A DNA stretch of 64,000 bases from Neodiprion pinetum (Eukaryota; Arthropoda; Insecta; Hymenoptera; Diprionidae). The position numbers and the translations under genes are program-made. Below are positions 29,601 to 42,900 of the stretch, piece by piece (positions within the stretch are counted from its first letter, which is position 1; every line of letters begins with the position of its first letter). Location: positions 26,357,922 to 26,421,921 of the forward strand of contig NC_060232.1 in NCBI RefSeq assembly GCF_021155775.2. Direction: 5' to 3'. Below the pieces are notes generated by a model. That model did not search any database. It had not been told where the DNA came from and worked only from the letters and a program-made list of their open reading frames with translations.

Positions 29601-31498
29601 GCGCGTTCATCTCCACCTGACGCCGCCGCCAACCTTTGGTTGTTTATACGAACAATAACCACCTCCGTCAAATATCGTTGTGGTCATGATCACTACATGG
29701 CCTCCTACACGTGGTATCCTCGAAACATGCCTTGCTGTATTTCAGAGGCGAACCCTTACCTTCGTTCCGGAAATGTTAATCAGCGAATTTCCTTCTCCTT
29801 ATAGGTTTTGATTAATCTAATCAGAACGCGACTTCAGTGTCATGATGAAAATGTGTCTTCTCTTGAATTTCTATACGTTTCTGAGTATTAAGATGCGTAT
29901 TACCGTGGTGAAACTTTCGGAATCTAATTGTTAGTGTAAAAGAGGTAGGGAAAAACCTGGAGAACTCGGGGAATTTTTATACTCATGAACACTTATTACA
30001 TCGACTCATTCTTTTGTCAGTTTTTGCTTACAATCTAGTTACAGAAGATATTGATCGACTGGATTGTCACATGTAGTGAGATAATTTTTCATTGAACCAA
30101 TACGATTCCCGTGAAAGTGCATGTTCAGTGCTCGGCTACCAGGTTTCAGTCAAAATTCAGTCGCGGGATTTCAAGGATGGATCACAGAGCTTTGAGTCTT
30201 TCGTTAAGCTTTTTTCGGTCCGGCCTGATCTCTTCCTGACAGCCGCGGTATTTCTTGAGTGCACTTGGATATAAGCAAACAACTCGAGCTGCTGCAGGAT
30301 ATCGCAGCGGTGTTTTGATGTGCCATTAGCAGTAACTTGACACTCTTAATTGCTCAGCAGTGACCTTTTATTCTGCTGATGATGCCGAACTAGGGTTACG
30401 AGCTCGGCTTTAATAAAGCAGTGAAAGGCTTCCGCCCCTTGTTTTTTTTTTTTTTCCTCATCTTCCGTTTTGCTTGTCCCGAATAAACGTGTCGGAATAT
30501 AAAAAAACAAGAGTTTAAAATTACAATTGATAATCATGAGAAAGAGAACGATTCTCTCTTTATTCAGTTTTCAGACCGTCGAAATGAGGACGAATGAAAG
30601 CTTTTCACACTGTTGTCATAAGCGGAATCAAATTTTACATTCTCTTTTTGTGTTTGTCGTTTCCCGATTGAATAATGGCTTTGAGAATCCCAGATAAGTT
30701 ATCAGTACCGTTTGTTTGCGTTTCGCGTCTCACACCATCGGCGGAACGGAACGTGCAAGGCTACGAAATCCCTGATATTGTTGTTGCGAACGCGAATCGA
30801 ACTGCCGTTAAAAGTCCGTGTGACCCCATTCGGGTTTCGAGGTAACGGGCAAGCGACTCGGGATAAAGCTGTCGTGAAACCCATCCCTTATCAAATTTGT
30901 AGCAGGCTCCTGGCTTCGCTTCAGAACCGCCACCAAACGGATTCTTACCTCGGTTCTCAATCGGGAATCACGCGCTTTCACTGACCGGACTCTTTGTACG
31001 TTATCCGGCCTTTATTTGGTGTATAAGAATACGGGCTTATTTTTATCCGAGGGAAAAAAGTAGGCTCTCTTTGAAGAATAAAAATGACGAGAACCTTCCG
31101 GTTCGCAACGTCGAACATGTAGCAAAAAGTAATTAAATCTAATAATGTGTCTGCCGGTGAATCCTCATAAATATACTTGGGCCATTGAACCAAAGGGGAT
31201 CACGTGGGCATCATCGGCACTACCTAGGATTCCTTTCCGCATATAAAACGGCATGGTGAATATCGTTATCAAAGTGTTTCGACTATCCAATCGTCGGGTG
31301 CTGTTACGTTATGTTAAATTTAAGTGAAATTAGCGTTGGGAAAAGTTTACTTGTCCTGGTTTTTTTTTTTTTTTGACTGGTATACGAAATCGCCAAGAGC
31401 AGCGACTTATTTCAGTTTAGGAAAGTCCATTGGCTACCAACTGGCCAGGCGACGACTTGTCTTAATTTACGCAAACTGCGCTAGCATTCCATGAGCTC

Positions 31499-31550
31499 TC
31501 CCCCCCCCCCCTCCCCCACCCCCTCTCTCTTTCTCTCTCTGTCTCTCTCT
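31499..31550. repeat. C-run and CT-rich tract
   Basis: C runs of 11, 5 and 5 or so, then CTCTCT. The minus strand carries G runs able to form a G-quadruplex. Confidence 0.85.
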
Positions 31551-31628
31551 GTTTCCGCTTCTCTTAACTCGCAGTAAAACACCCGACTGACTCTGTCTTC
31601 TAATTTATATTAATTTTAGAAGCGGCTG

Positions 31629-31675
31629 TGTATATATATATGTGTGTATGTATGTATATATATATATATATGTAT
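31629..31675. repeat. TA/TG/TATG compound repeat
   Basis: TATATA, then TGTGTATGTATG, then TATATA again. Confidence 0.9.
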
Positions 31676-32058
31676 CTGAATCAAGCAGGGGCGAAAGAGA
31701 CTCGACTTCCATTTAGTTCTGGCGCATCCAGAGCTTTGGGCAGATCTGTAACGCGCCGCGAAGAACTTTGTTCGAAAGACTTGTTAAAAAAATTTACTCA
31801 TCACCTCACACGTTATCAATCGACGGGGAGTCGGTTTTAAGTGATCCTTGAAAAACCTATAAATCGCTTGTGCTCGTTGTGTCGAATGTCTTTACTTTTG
31901 ATACTTTGAGACTTCGGATTATCTTGAATTTCGTCAATACCTGAAATATAATTATGCGTGGGTGGTCCATCTTCCCCTCGACTATTATGATATCATTTCG
32001 TGGTTTCTCGTGCCTGTAAATATCTACATACTAAACGATTTTACCTGCTTGTTCACAG

Positions 32059-32116
32059 ATATCTTTCCAGCGAGTCAACTGTTTCACAAACCTTCCACAA
32101 TGGCTGCCAGTTTATG
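32059..32116 (+). other. Exon-like 58-nt island, candidate JNK 5' UTR exon
   Basis: It follows a good acceptor (CTGCTTGTTCACAG) and ends at donor GTGAGTC (32117). ATG at 32100 begins MAASL. All three frames are open, so the coding phase cannot be read. If joined to 39624 the ATG frame would close at once as ATG GCT GCC AGT TTA TGA, a five-codon upstream ORF. Its lies on the JNK strand 7.5 kb upstream. Assignment to JNK is inference. Confidence 0.35.
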
Positions 32117-33294
32117 GTGAGTCTTTTTTTTTTTTTTGTCAATTTGCTAATTGTACAACTGTTGTGACATTATGAGAATAAGGCAGAGGTGGTCTCTTGG
32201 CAGGTCTGAATCAACCGAAGTATTCTAAACCCAAAAGGCCGGGAAACGCCAATTTATTTCACCACTTCGAGGTGTTTGGTGATTTTATGATCTTGGCACA
32301 ACAACAATAAGCGTTTAAACGGTTTCACCGACTTCACGGTCAATTTGGCGTCGCGAAGCTTGCCAGTTTTTAATCAAGCTTGAACGTTCGAACCCTACGT
32401 CACTGATCCTAGCGGGTTCATTTGACCCGATACCTATCACGGTTGTAAAGCTATTCGAAGACTCGTTACAATGAATCGTCTGCTGCATCCCGAAATTCCT
32501 TCATAGTCCTTTACTGAATTCATTAATGTATATGCCATTCGAGGTTTAATTACATGCGATCCAAAACAATAAATAAAAAATACTTCGTGTTGATACTCAT
32601 ATCTACTCGAGCTTTTCAATTACCATCGATGTACGATTACAGCAACCAAGAAGTAATTACATGTGAAAGTAACGACACTCGGCGCAGTATAATTAATTCC
32701 ATCGCTATACAGTCGTCATCATTTAATAAATCGAGGTGTATTTGCATATCTAGTGGTTTGTTCGCACTCGATTTTGGCAGATAAAAATTTATTCTTCAAT
32801 ATTGATACTGAATCTAAAAACCTAATTCTCTCGAGCAACTTATATTTAACGCACTGAAATGCTCTTAACAATAAATTGTAAACTTACATCGTCCCCTAAA
32901 TTTTGTTGAGTGAAATTTCATTTATCCGGTGTGAAAACTAAGCCACTCTTACAGAACTGAGGTATTGCCCATAAAAATGTGAAAAGCTCTCTGATTATTT
33001 AAATATTTTTTCTAAATTTTCTATAGTAGTGAATGACTCCTGTCGAAATGACTCGGTTTTCACATTTTCGCAAAATTTAGGTACAGTTTAATTTCTCAAC
33101 TCTGGTGAAACGGATCTCGCCACTTTGTCAACCTTTCTTTAATCTCTATCGTTCAACTTCCGAGTGCTCGCGTCGAAACATTTCCTGAATTATATCGAAT
33201 CGATCCCGTTCCTAGTCTGGGGACCGGCAGGATATAATGCAGCCGGCGAGTCCCACCAATTAGAAGCGAAATACATATCCGCCGGTTAGCGCGA

Positions 33295-33582
33295 ATGTAT
33301 GGGAACTGGCACGGTGTCGGTGGCGTCCGAATGACGTCGGTGCCCGGTCGAAAGCTCGCATTCCTATCCGCTACAACGTTGGATCACCTCCAACGTACAC
33401 ATCGGGCGCCACCAAAGCTCGCGACCACCGCCGCCGTCGGCCGCACATCACAGGAGGGCTCTAACGATACAAGAACGAGACTTCAAGAGGCTTCGCGTCA
33501 TCGGTGTACATCGCGTCGGTTAGTTTCGGACGATTCTAAGGGTGCCGGGCGAATTCCCCGCAGTCGTCGAAACTCGGCTTGA
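33295..33582 (+). CDS. Short ORF in GC-rich island, unrecognised
   Basis: ATG to TGA, 95 codons, in a locally GC-rich stretch that is unusual for this window. The product is basic, with no domain recognised. High GC alone can keep frames open, so this may be a promoter-type island rather than a gene. Confidence 0.15.
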   Translation: MYGNWHGVGGVRMTSVPGRKLAFLSATTLDHLQRTHRAPPKLATTAAVGRTSQEGSNDTRTRLQEASRHRCTSRRLVSDDSKGAGRIPRSRRNSA

Positions 33583-36500
33583 CCTTTATTACGCCGCATC
33601 TCGTTCCTCCGAATCGTAGAATTCCCAAAGACTCGTTGATTTAGGGTGTTGTTTGTTTTTCTTTTTTTTTTTTTTTTCAACTGCAAAAATTAATCCTAAT
33701 ACTAGCCTTTTCGAGTTTTCGTAGACAAAGATATGACATTAATTTCTGGTATTGTGAAATATTCTTCGCACGTTCGCATATAGGTAGGTACCAAAGAGTT
33801 GACCAGAGACGAAAACCGTGACTTGTCGACGTATTTGAAAGTACGTTAATCGGATATCTTATGCAATTGAGCAGCAATTTTTTTTTTTTTTTTTTGCAAA
33901 ATTTCTCGGAATTTTGATGTTTTGAAGCAGAATATTTTTCGTGAATATATATCGTGAGTTTCGACTGAATGATTTTCGACCCCTGAATAAACATTTCGGA
34001 AATTTGACCATTCCAAATTTTCACTCCTACTCGATTCGAAGAACCAAGTTGCAAGCTCGGCGGTCGTCTCGAGCCTTGCGATACTTGACTCGGAATTTGG
34101 TGAGGAAAAAGAACCGCAGGAAGATGCTAAAGCGCAGAGAGCTAAGCGAGCGCAGACGTCTAATTCCTCGGCCGGCCGCTTCAATCAACGTGACAGAGTA
34201 TCACGTATATACGCGCGCACGTGCGTTGCGCAAGTCGTTATACGAGAATGTAGCGAGATACGCTCGTGTACTTGCCTCTTTCTATTCGCGGGGCCGGCCA
34301 GCGTGCCACTGTGTAATTACGTTGTTAGTCGAAGTGCGTGTGTCGCATTCAAAAATGACAGAGATATTTGCTGGATGAATAACTATCTCCGTATTCTGAC
34401 GGAAATTCAAATCGATCATTGCATTCATATCGTGTAAGCGTACGCATTACGTTACACGTACAATTTCAACCAGTCCGGGAGATGTTGTCGGTACTCCTTC
34501 AAGCAAGTTCAATGCAATGTCTACACTTCAGCATTTAGTACTCGAAATTTTCGCAATCTCAAAATACACTTGGCAAAACTCATTTCCGCCGCTCGCAAGA
34601 GGCTTTTACTCTATCCATGATCGTGCAATTTGAAGCAACGTTACGCAAGGAGGATTAATTTTTTTTTTTTTTTTGCGACGGTTAAATAATTATAGGTACT
34701 CCTTGGAAATTGACGAAAGTTACCGTGGCAATGTCTCAAGTATTCGTCGTCTTCATGCACAAGTAATCCGTAGTAGTTAGGTGAGTAGGGATTGAGCAAT
34801 TCGGGATTACTAACTTCGATTCTAAATCTGCAAAGTTGTACAACTATACCAGCAGTTAGGAACTAGTCGAACAATGGCAATAAACTCTTTGGCGTACTAC
34901 TCGAATAAACCTTTCTACCTTCTATAATATTCTGTTTCTTCTCTGTTAACGGTAGCTAGACTCTTATTTTCGAACGCTTTGTATTGCAGTGGACAGCATT
35001 TTTGTCTAATTGCACGTGAGCTGAAATCCGAGCGAGCTAAGTTGTTAATCATCATTTGTATAGATCGATTGTTTTACGGAAGGTACTTAGTAATTACTAC
35101 TTGATTAAACGCGTGAAATTATACTGTTTTTTTTTTCCCCGAAGGCAATGTTTTTCTTTTCCCAGTGGCACATTATACGTACAGCCTAATACCTGTAAAA
35201 TTGACTTAAATAATGAATTAGCCGCGAGGGGACTTGGCGGATGTAAAAAACGAGACCGAGAGATTTAAACAGATGAAATACTATGAGGGGATAAATTATG
35301 ATAACTCGTATAATTAAATTAAATGACACAGCCGAGGAAAGCGAGTCGTAAACAAAGAGAGACATACGAATTGGAGTGTTAGTCCTGCCCAGTGGAGCCT
35401 CGTAATGATACTTTTAAAAATATCCAGCATGCGGCGGACGGCTAATGATTATAGACCGCGCCACCCACGCTCCCAGTCGGCTACCGGGTTTGTCACATGC
35501 TTCGATGATCGCGAAATAAGCTCAACAAACTTTACGACATTCACCTACATCATCGGAAGATATCGGACCTTGTTTATGTTCGGTAATTTCTCAAACCTTG
35601 TTCATCTTCAAATTATAATCTGGACGTGGGTTCTCTTCACGGAAGTAGATTCCCCTATTTAACGATTTACAATTACGAAATGACACTGCCGCTAAATCTC
35701 GAAACGAGAAAAACTGGGCGATAATCTCGCAATGTTAATCATAATTGTATATCTTCACAAATTGAAATATTTTATAATTCAAAGTCAAATTCCATGTGCA
35801 ATATTACAAGAATTTAAGTTGGGATTCGTTTAGGGGGCAATCCTTTTAATTGGGAGAAAAATGAGCATGTCTGTTACATTTCCCTTTTTTTTCGACAATG
35901 TTGCTTTTACGTTTCACACTCGCAGGGTTTATCCATTATATCCATTATATATATATATGTGTACACATTCGAGAATTTTTTTTATTGGCAAAAAATAATT
36001 ATTGCAGTGCAACGCATCAGCACGATTCTGCTCATAAGTTGAAAAATAACCTGCGAATTTGAAAACCATGACAACTTTCTTAAAGAAACGAGAAATCCAA
36101 AAAATTACCCATATTGGTCAGATTAATTCGACTGCCCCATTTATGAATCGACCTGAATATTACGTCGTAAATTTTACTCTGACTACATAATTGGCTGTAT
36201 GTATAGGCTGATGTGAATTTTTTAGTAATTCACAGCACCTGTTAAGAATTAGTAAACAGCAGCGAATATCACTAGATATCCAAGACGTATAAGGGTGAAT
36301 CTGAATGGTGATTATTTTCTGTAATACGATGCTACGTTTTTTAAAACATCTTGAAACGATATTTAGCGCTCGAGTTTTATGGATCAGAAGTCATTATGTT
36401 TGCTAATGAATTTTTTATCAATTGCTTGTAACGTATTTTCAACTGTTCGATTTATTGTATAATATGTGTCATTTCATTAATATATGTGTTAGCCATAACA

Positions 36501-37809
36501 GTTTTCCATACAACATTTTTTTGATCGAAGAAAAATTGATCTTACGTGGTTAGCAAAGAATTCATTATTCGCGAATAAACTGTGCTATCAATGAATGAAA
36601 TTGCTAAATCGATACATTTTTGACGTTGAAAAAATTGATCCACAACGTAACTTCTCGACATTAATCGATGATCGATATTTGTTTTATCATGGAATCCTTG
36701 AGTCTGAAATATTTTTCTATTTCGAAAATGTATCGTTTTCATGAAATATCACGTGATTTACTCAATTCGCTGCAGGTTTTGAACCTTGTTCGTTTTCATT
36801 GACGCAATTTATGATTGAACGATATTCGCAATATCCAGTAAAACTTCTAGATCTAGTTACTATACAGTTCTTAACTATTTTCACTTTTTGCCATGACGAA
36901 AAAATATAGTTTCGAGTATAAAATACAAATGAGTTTTGTATCTGAAACCAGTAATTCTAGCATGCATTACTAGTCTTGTTGATTAATATCAGTGGTACTA
37001 TAATTTGTTGTTACTACTGCGATAATTTAATGTCGCTGAAACAATAAATTAATTTCATACCCACATATAACTAAAAAAATGTAGCAAACAAACTCAACGT
37101 TGCAATGAATAGAAAATTTAATATCGAAAATATTTAATCACGCTAAATAGTTAAGCTAAATTTTACAAAAATTACTTGCTTATTCAGACATATTCAAGTC
37201 GTCGTTGTAACGATCCCTATTTTACTATAATTTTCTGTCGAGTATAACAGATGAATTTTTTTCTCATTGCGTAATCTCGATATTACAACACATTTCAGCC
37301 GCAACAGAGCGAAAGCAACTCGGTTTTCATAAACGACTCGACTTATTCGATCGTTGACACAACACGCGTGTCTACCAATATTTTTCATCCCATAATATTT
37401 CTCTAATCCCAGTCTAACGATGCAACAGCATCGGGAATCCCGCCCATGAAAGTGATTGATAAGACGAATAAAATAAGAAGGTGTAGGCGAGACTCGCCGC
37501 GACGGTGAAGTAAATAAGAGAAAATGGAAGTAAAACCAGTCCCGTGGTAATTAGTAGTCGCTAGTATGGTACACGAGCCGATTAATCTCCATCACGGCAT
37601 CCCTCTGACAAATGGTCAAAAGAAGATCCACCTGCGAGTCGCGCGTTTTCTCCGCGTGCGTTTTCGCGCCGCACACGCACGTCTGTGCCCGACAACGTTG
37701 CGCAATCGGAGGAGAGAAGGAGGCGGATGTGTTCCTCCGAGGAATATCAGACTCGTTCAGAGGATGGCTGCTGCTGGCCCACGCAGACGGCGGCGGTGTC
37801 TGGGGACTC

Positions 37810-37817
37810 TATAAATA
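37810..37817 (+). promoter_or_regulatory. TATA-like box TATAAATA
   Basis: TATAAATA sits within a CpG-rich island (37600-37870) in the JNK orientation, 2 kb before the JNK start codon. Transcription would begin about 30 nt downstream. No clear first-exon donor was found after it. Confidence 0.3.
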
Positions 37818-39623
37818 ACCGGGGGAATCCCGGAGAACCGGCGGCGCGGTCACGAGGCACTTGAGAAGATCTTGCCTGTCTGCGTCTCTCTGTTTCTGTC
37901 GCTTTTTTTTTTTAATCCCTGCGCGTCGGAAGCCGCCAAGTCGAATTTTCGCATTACGGGCGAAAACTTTGAAAACTGATTCCTCGCGGCTAATCGCCGT
38001 GTGCAATTTTTGTTGCACACGTTTTTGGGGATAGTTGAGGCATAGAATATGTACCCTTATTGCGATTCGAGGAACAATTTCTACTCATCGATCGCAGCTT
38101 CTGCTGCTGGGGTAGTGACGCGAGTCCAGGGTTTACCATGTGGCGCTTAACAGCCCTGGAAGAGAGGGCATGACCCAGATACCGGAACAAGCGGACGGCT
38201 TTATTCATCTCCTTTTCGTGCGCTGACGACTTACTAATGATTTTTAACGTAACAATGAACCTGGCGAAGTCAGCACCAGCCTGTAATATGCGACCTACTC
38301 GAGCAGTTCCATGTTGCACCGTTTTCTGCATCTTGTTTGGTTCAAACGAAGACGAAAAGCGTTTTTCGCATTTATTTCACGTTTTTGTCGCACGGAATTT
38401 GTTTTTACCTTCCTTCGTTGTTTTTCAGTTCTTTCGAAAACCCGCACGGGAGGTTAGTCGAAATTTTAAGTTTTTGCTGTCCATTTTATCCATTATACTG
38501 ATAAAAAGCGTTATTCGATCGTATTGAGTAGTAACAGACCGCACGAATCAACCTGAAGCTTTCAGATTTCGTTGTTAGTTTACAGATAATTCGTGACGCG
38601 CCTCGTAATTTAGTCGAAATGTTATCGGACGTGCAAAGCTAGTCATAAATCGGTACAAAATGTGTTCATCGAGGTTGTATATCCGTTACATCCGCTCTGT
38701 CAATGTTCCGTATGCACAGCCAACAAACATAAGTTAACGATGTGTTTGCGCAAATACGATAAATGCTAGAACGTGTATCGTCATCGTGCGCCAATTCTAC
38801 CTCGATCAAAACAATCCATTGTATTATATACAAGGTTGTAAAAGTTGAGTGTCATCGAATTGTTGTTCGGACAGATATGAGAGTCGAGTTAAACCATTCC
38901 GTTATAAGTACACACATTGCAAAGAGTTCGAAGCAACTGATGCTTAAGTATATAAATATGTCATGCTCTTATAATCTGTATAAACGCGTAGATTTGTTAG
39001 CCGGGCATAATTCGCAGACATTGTCAACCATTTTCGCTTTTGGTGACCCTATATTGCTGCAGTTTCAGCCGAGCGCGCAACGGGACAATAATCCTATTAC
39101 GGCTGCAGGCAATTGCAATAACAATTTAATACGTTTGTATACCTCGCTCACACTTACCCAATAAATACGGGCAGTAAACTATGGCGATTGAAAATTGCTG
39201 GTCTGGCCAGCTGTACCGCTGCACGTGTCCGGAAAATTGATGCTTTGACATTTGGACTAGCATTCTTCGTCTCTCCGATCGGTTATTGGAAAAACGCCGG
39301 TTTTCCAAAGCTGACTAAAAATGGATGTACCGAGAAAAAGCGAATAAAATGAGTTTTTTTTTTCCAAATTGTCAACGGCATTCGGAGGTGCGGTTCTAAT
39401 TCTGAATTTGAAAAGTTCCGAAAAGGCCAAATTCAAATCTTTGGTGTTTAGTAAAAGTTTGATTTCTTTACTTCAAGTTTCGCGATCAAATAAATCGGAA
39501 CTTCAACCCCGCCTCGTCGTTCGGTAAAATTTTAAATTTTGAACGAACCTCTTTGCCCGCGATTGGAAGCGAGACGAGAAGTAGAAAAGCGACGAAGTTG
39601 AAAGTAGGTGTTTTTTGTTCCAG

Positions 39624-39847
39624 ACAAATCTGGCTGTCGGGCTGATTGATTGAGTGAGAAATCAGAAGCGAAGCAAGTCCGAGGATCGAAAACTGGGGAG
39701 TAAAGTTGAACCGGGAATCATTTTTGTCTCCAAGTCTCCAACGTGGCTAAGAGCCTAAGCCCGCGTCGAGTGCACCAGGAGTGCTCAGGGGTGGAGGTGG
39801 AGGTGCAAGTGCAGGTGCAGGAAAGGCGAGTTGGGGCAGTGAGGCGC
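39624..39847 (+). other. Probable JNK 5' UTR, with possible acceptor at its left edge
   Basis: A T-rich tract followed by CAG at 39611-39623 looks like a 3' splice site, so the exon carrying the JNK start codon may begin at 39624 and be joined to an upstream non-coding exon. The stretch carries an in-frame stop at 39707-39709. From 39743 the frame is open and continues into the kinase, but it begins with GTG rather than ATG, so it is taken as leader. It includes a GTGCAG/GTGGAG-rich stretch at about 39794-39822. Direct transcription start near here is an alternative. Confidence 0.5.
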
Positions 39848-39987
39848 ATGCCTTACCTGGGGCCTGACATGACATCCCGGCTGTCAGCCTTGTTCTACAC
39901 GGTCGAGGTCGGGGACACAAAGTTCACCATCCTCAAACGCTACCAAAACCTCAAGCCAATTGGATCCGGAGCCCAGGGTATCGTCTG
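39848..39987 (+). CDS. bsk: JNK coding exon 1 (standard N-lobe)
   Basis: It encodes residues 1-46 plus two bases of codon 47. It carries YTVEVGDTKF, then the first beta strands and the glycine loop PIGSGAQGIV. The exon ends GTC TG before the donor GTGAGT at 39988, leaving phase 2. The next exon supplies T to give Cys, as in other JNKs (GIVCAAYD). Candidate starts are ATG 39848 and ATG 39869; the second begins with MTSRLSALF, closer to the short N-termini usual in insect JNK. Confidence 0.93.
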
Positions 39988-42900
39988 GTGAGTAGCTGCC
40001 CTATTAATTTGCCTGATTTCATTCTCCAACGTTGGCGAGCGTGATTTTATCCGAGATCGAAAAAAGTGCGAGGTCGGCGATACGGATAGTAAGTAAAACG
40101 GTGTTGGTATCGGTTCTTTGGAAAACCTGCAGTAAATCGTTTAGGTAAGTGAGACAATGTCCTAGAACCTATCGGTTAACGTTTTCCAATAGCAATAAGA
40201 TCCGGCCATAAACCGTCAGCCTATCGCAGCATTTCATCCTCGCTACTTCGTAAACGGGAGAGAGAAAAAGGGGCAAAAGAGTGAGAAATCAATGGTTTGA
40301 AAAATGGAGTGTAGATATTGAGTCTAACCGATCCGGGCTGTTTCTTGAATGCGATATGAGCATGGCTGGCAGTGAATCGCTGAATTCACTTTTAGTTTGG
40401 TACCTACTTCTTCCGCGTTGGCTCACTTTCAGTCGCTTTTTTCAGATCCTTTGGTTTTTGACGTTATTTGAAGTTTTATGATCAATTGCGTACTTTTGTC
40501 ATGTGACCTTACAGCTCTATTAGCATGTAAAGAGCTAGTTCACGTGTATGGAAAAATTGAGTTTTGTCTTCTGGAGTTCACAGGATTTAGGGCAATCTAT
40601 GTAAAATTTACAAGTCTGAAACCTCACCATTTTCAATTTCTACGGTACGAATTTTAGTTACTTCAGAAGACCGAGATGCTCTGACTTTATCACAAATAAT
40701 TTAAACTTATGATTCGCAAGGTGAGAAATTTGTTGATATTTCGCAAAATGAAAAAGTCGTAACCATAATATTCTCAGTGCAAAGCAACCCAAGCAATGGT
40801 GGACAGACCTGAAAGTGACGAGAGTTCAAATATATGAATTTTATGTGAAAAGTCTTTATGCATATTGTTAATTGTAATTATTTAAAATCCTATTTTACGT
40901 GATAATTCTTACCATCGCTATATTAACAACTTTACTTTCACAGTTTAAGAAATGACGAGTCATAACACAGGTAATGCTGCGTTAGATTTCTGACATTCTT
41001 TTCATCGCTTGACGATAGCTCATTTTTCTCTCAAAATCACTCGTTTTCCTTTTTTCAAACCATCGCATCGCTGGCAGCCGTTTGAACATGTAGAAGACAG
41101 CTGGTAGAAATTGATCAAAATGATCTCATCGATCCGCGGTTCACCGTGGACCAAGTCGTGATTTACTGAGAGGTAAAGTCTTCCACGCGTACTTACTTGC
41201 CAATCTAAACAAAAACAGACGTTCCACTATGCAAAATGCTACATGGCCGCCTCTGGCCGCGATTGTTTACACAGTCGTTCAGATTTGTTATACGCGCCTC
41301 TCGATGCTGTGGGTACATACCTAACGTATATTATACCTAGGTATGTTTGTCCAATATTTATAAAAATTCAAAAAACTCTAATGGAGGCTCAAAGGTATTT
41401 TGACTATACTCATCAGCTAAATTCTTGAACAATTCCAACGTCGACTATATTATTCACTGACCTCCGTGCTAAGACGACTTATGCTTTTAACGTCGAGTCG
41501 GACGAAGTCTTTTTTCTATGCATATTCGCTCACCGAAATGAAGATTATATTATATATTATATATAAATGAATCTATTTGTCAAACCAATAGTCGAATATA
41601 GTTTCATGATCCATAGTTGCATCGTTTAGTTAAAATTTTGTCTGACGTTGAAGTATTTATCCTGGAAGATAATTTTCACCTGAAATATAGAAGAAGGAGT
41701 TGCACTATTGAATTTCACTTGCTTTGACTGAAAATCGAGTCCACAAATAACGACACATAGAGAAACTACTAATTCAATCTTTGGAAACAGAATATCTTCA
41801 CCATTTATCAGATATTTTCCTTACACACACTTGTTGATCGAATTTATCTGGAAGTGAAGACAGAATCGAAGCAAAAAGTAAGTTGATCAAATTCCCTCGA
41901 CACCTTTTTCTCTCTCAATTTTATAGTGATCTGTATGTCTCGTGGGAAATGAGTATTCGATCGAAAGCTGACATGATACGCAGGTAAGCGGAGCTCCTTA
42001 GGGGACACGAGGACAAAGTGAGCGAAGGACCATCCATACGATTTATCTATAATCAATTTCATCGTTATCCTGTCACGAGTCGTATTCGCGTATATAAGTT
42101 AGAAATAGGCACAGTTTGCTGATGCATGCAATCGCATACTATGTCAAATGAGCCAACCTCCAACCTGACCATTTTCGATTTATACCTATTTTGTGGTTTT
42201 ATCGGGATCTATAAAATGAAATATTTCGTAACTGAGATACGAAAATGAGATCACAAAAACATTCTTGGAATAAGTTTTTTATTACGCTGGGAAAAATTAT
42301 CTCTGTTGACCAGTCATTTTACTTGTAATATCGATTTAACAAAGTAATTCATAACCGTTTAAAAATTCATTTAACAACTAAAGCGGTCAGTTTTTAAGCA
42401 ATCGTATATCAGTGAAAAGTGTACCAAAAATATTAAAATAACCTGTCTATGCTCCATTCACGTAACTTAATCGGAGGTTGGCTCACTTGACGTAGAATGC
42501 CCCATACCTACATAGCGCATATCGTTTGTCTTTAGCGTTTGTCCACCATCGTTACGTAGAATTTTATTTACAAGTGTTGTTGAACAGATAGTGTTGCATA
42601 TTTGTTATTAAACAGAACGAGGAATAGAAATTTATATGCAAAGTGCAGGTAAAAATTCATGACGGTAATTAAATAATATTATTTTCGTCAGTGTTTCGTT
42701 GTTAAAAATTACAATCAATACGAATTGATTAATTCTTTGAATTCCTCTTTCTTTTATAACCACTCGGCGACTTGCACTATATATTTACATATATAGTGTT
42801 TAAATTGATTCACTTGTTTTATTTATTTCAGACCGCTTTGATAATTTATTTATCCATTTACTTGTTTAATTATTCATTTATTAATTAATTTATTTACTAC

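Larger units (their letters stand above)
14091..32058. other. Long stretch without recognisable genes
   Basis: It holds only repeats and short chance frames. The longest frame, ATG 26032 to 26676, is described separately. Homopolymer runs occur at 19953-19975 (A), 21002-21026 (A with G), 22768-22780 (T) and 23190-23204 (T). No tRNA was found by eye. Confidence 0.55.
32117..39610. other. Stretch upstream of JNK, no gene recognised
   Basis: It contains two GC/CpG-richer islands (33240-33600 and 37600-37870), one at 34130-34320 with GCCGGCCGC and GGGGCCGGCC, T or A runs at 33662-33678 and 33878-33894, and chance frames. JNK promoters or 5' UTR exons may be here. Confidence 0.5.

Noticed and set aside
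32380..32450. Possible tRNA-like TTCGAACCC
   Set aside because: No acceptor stem or anticodon arm could be folded around it. No other tRNA T-arm motif with a matching A-box was found by eye in the window.
33941..34378. Basic frame of 145 codons
   Set aside because: It begins with GTG, has no recognised domain, and overlaps equally long frames on the other strand in a CpG-rich stretch.
38763..39164. ATG frame of 133 codons upstream of JNK
   Set aside because: No recognised similarity or splice context. One or two frames of this size are expected by chance in 64 kb.
39743..39847. N-terminal extension of JNK of 35 residues
   Set aside because: The frame begins with GTG, not ATG, and is not JNK-like. 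The first ATG after the in-frame stop is 39848.
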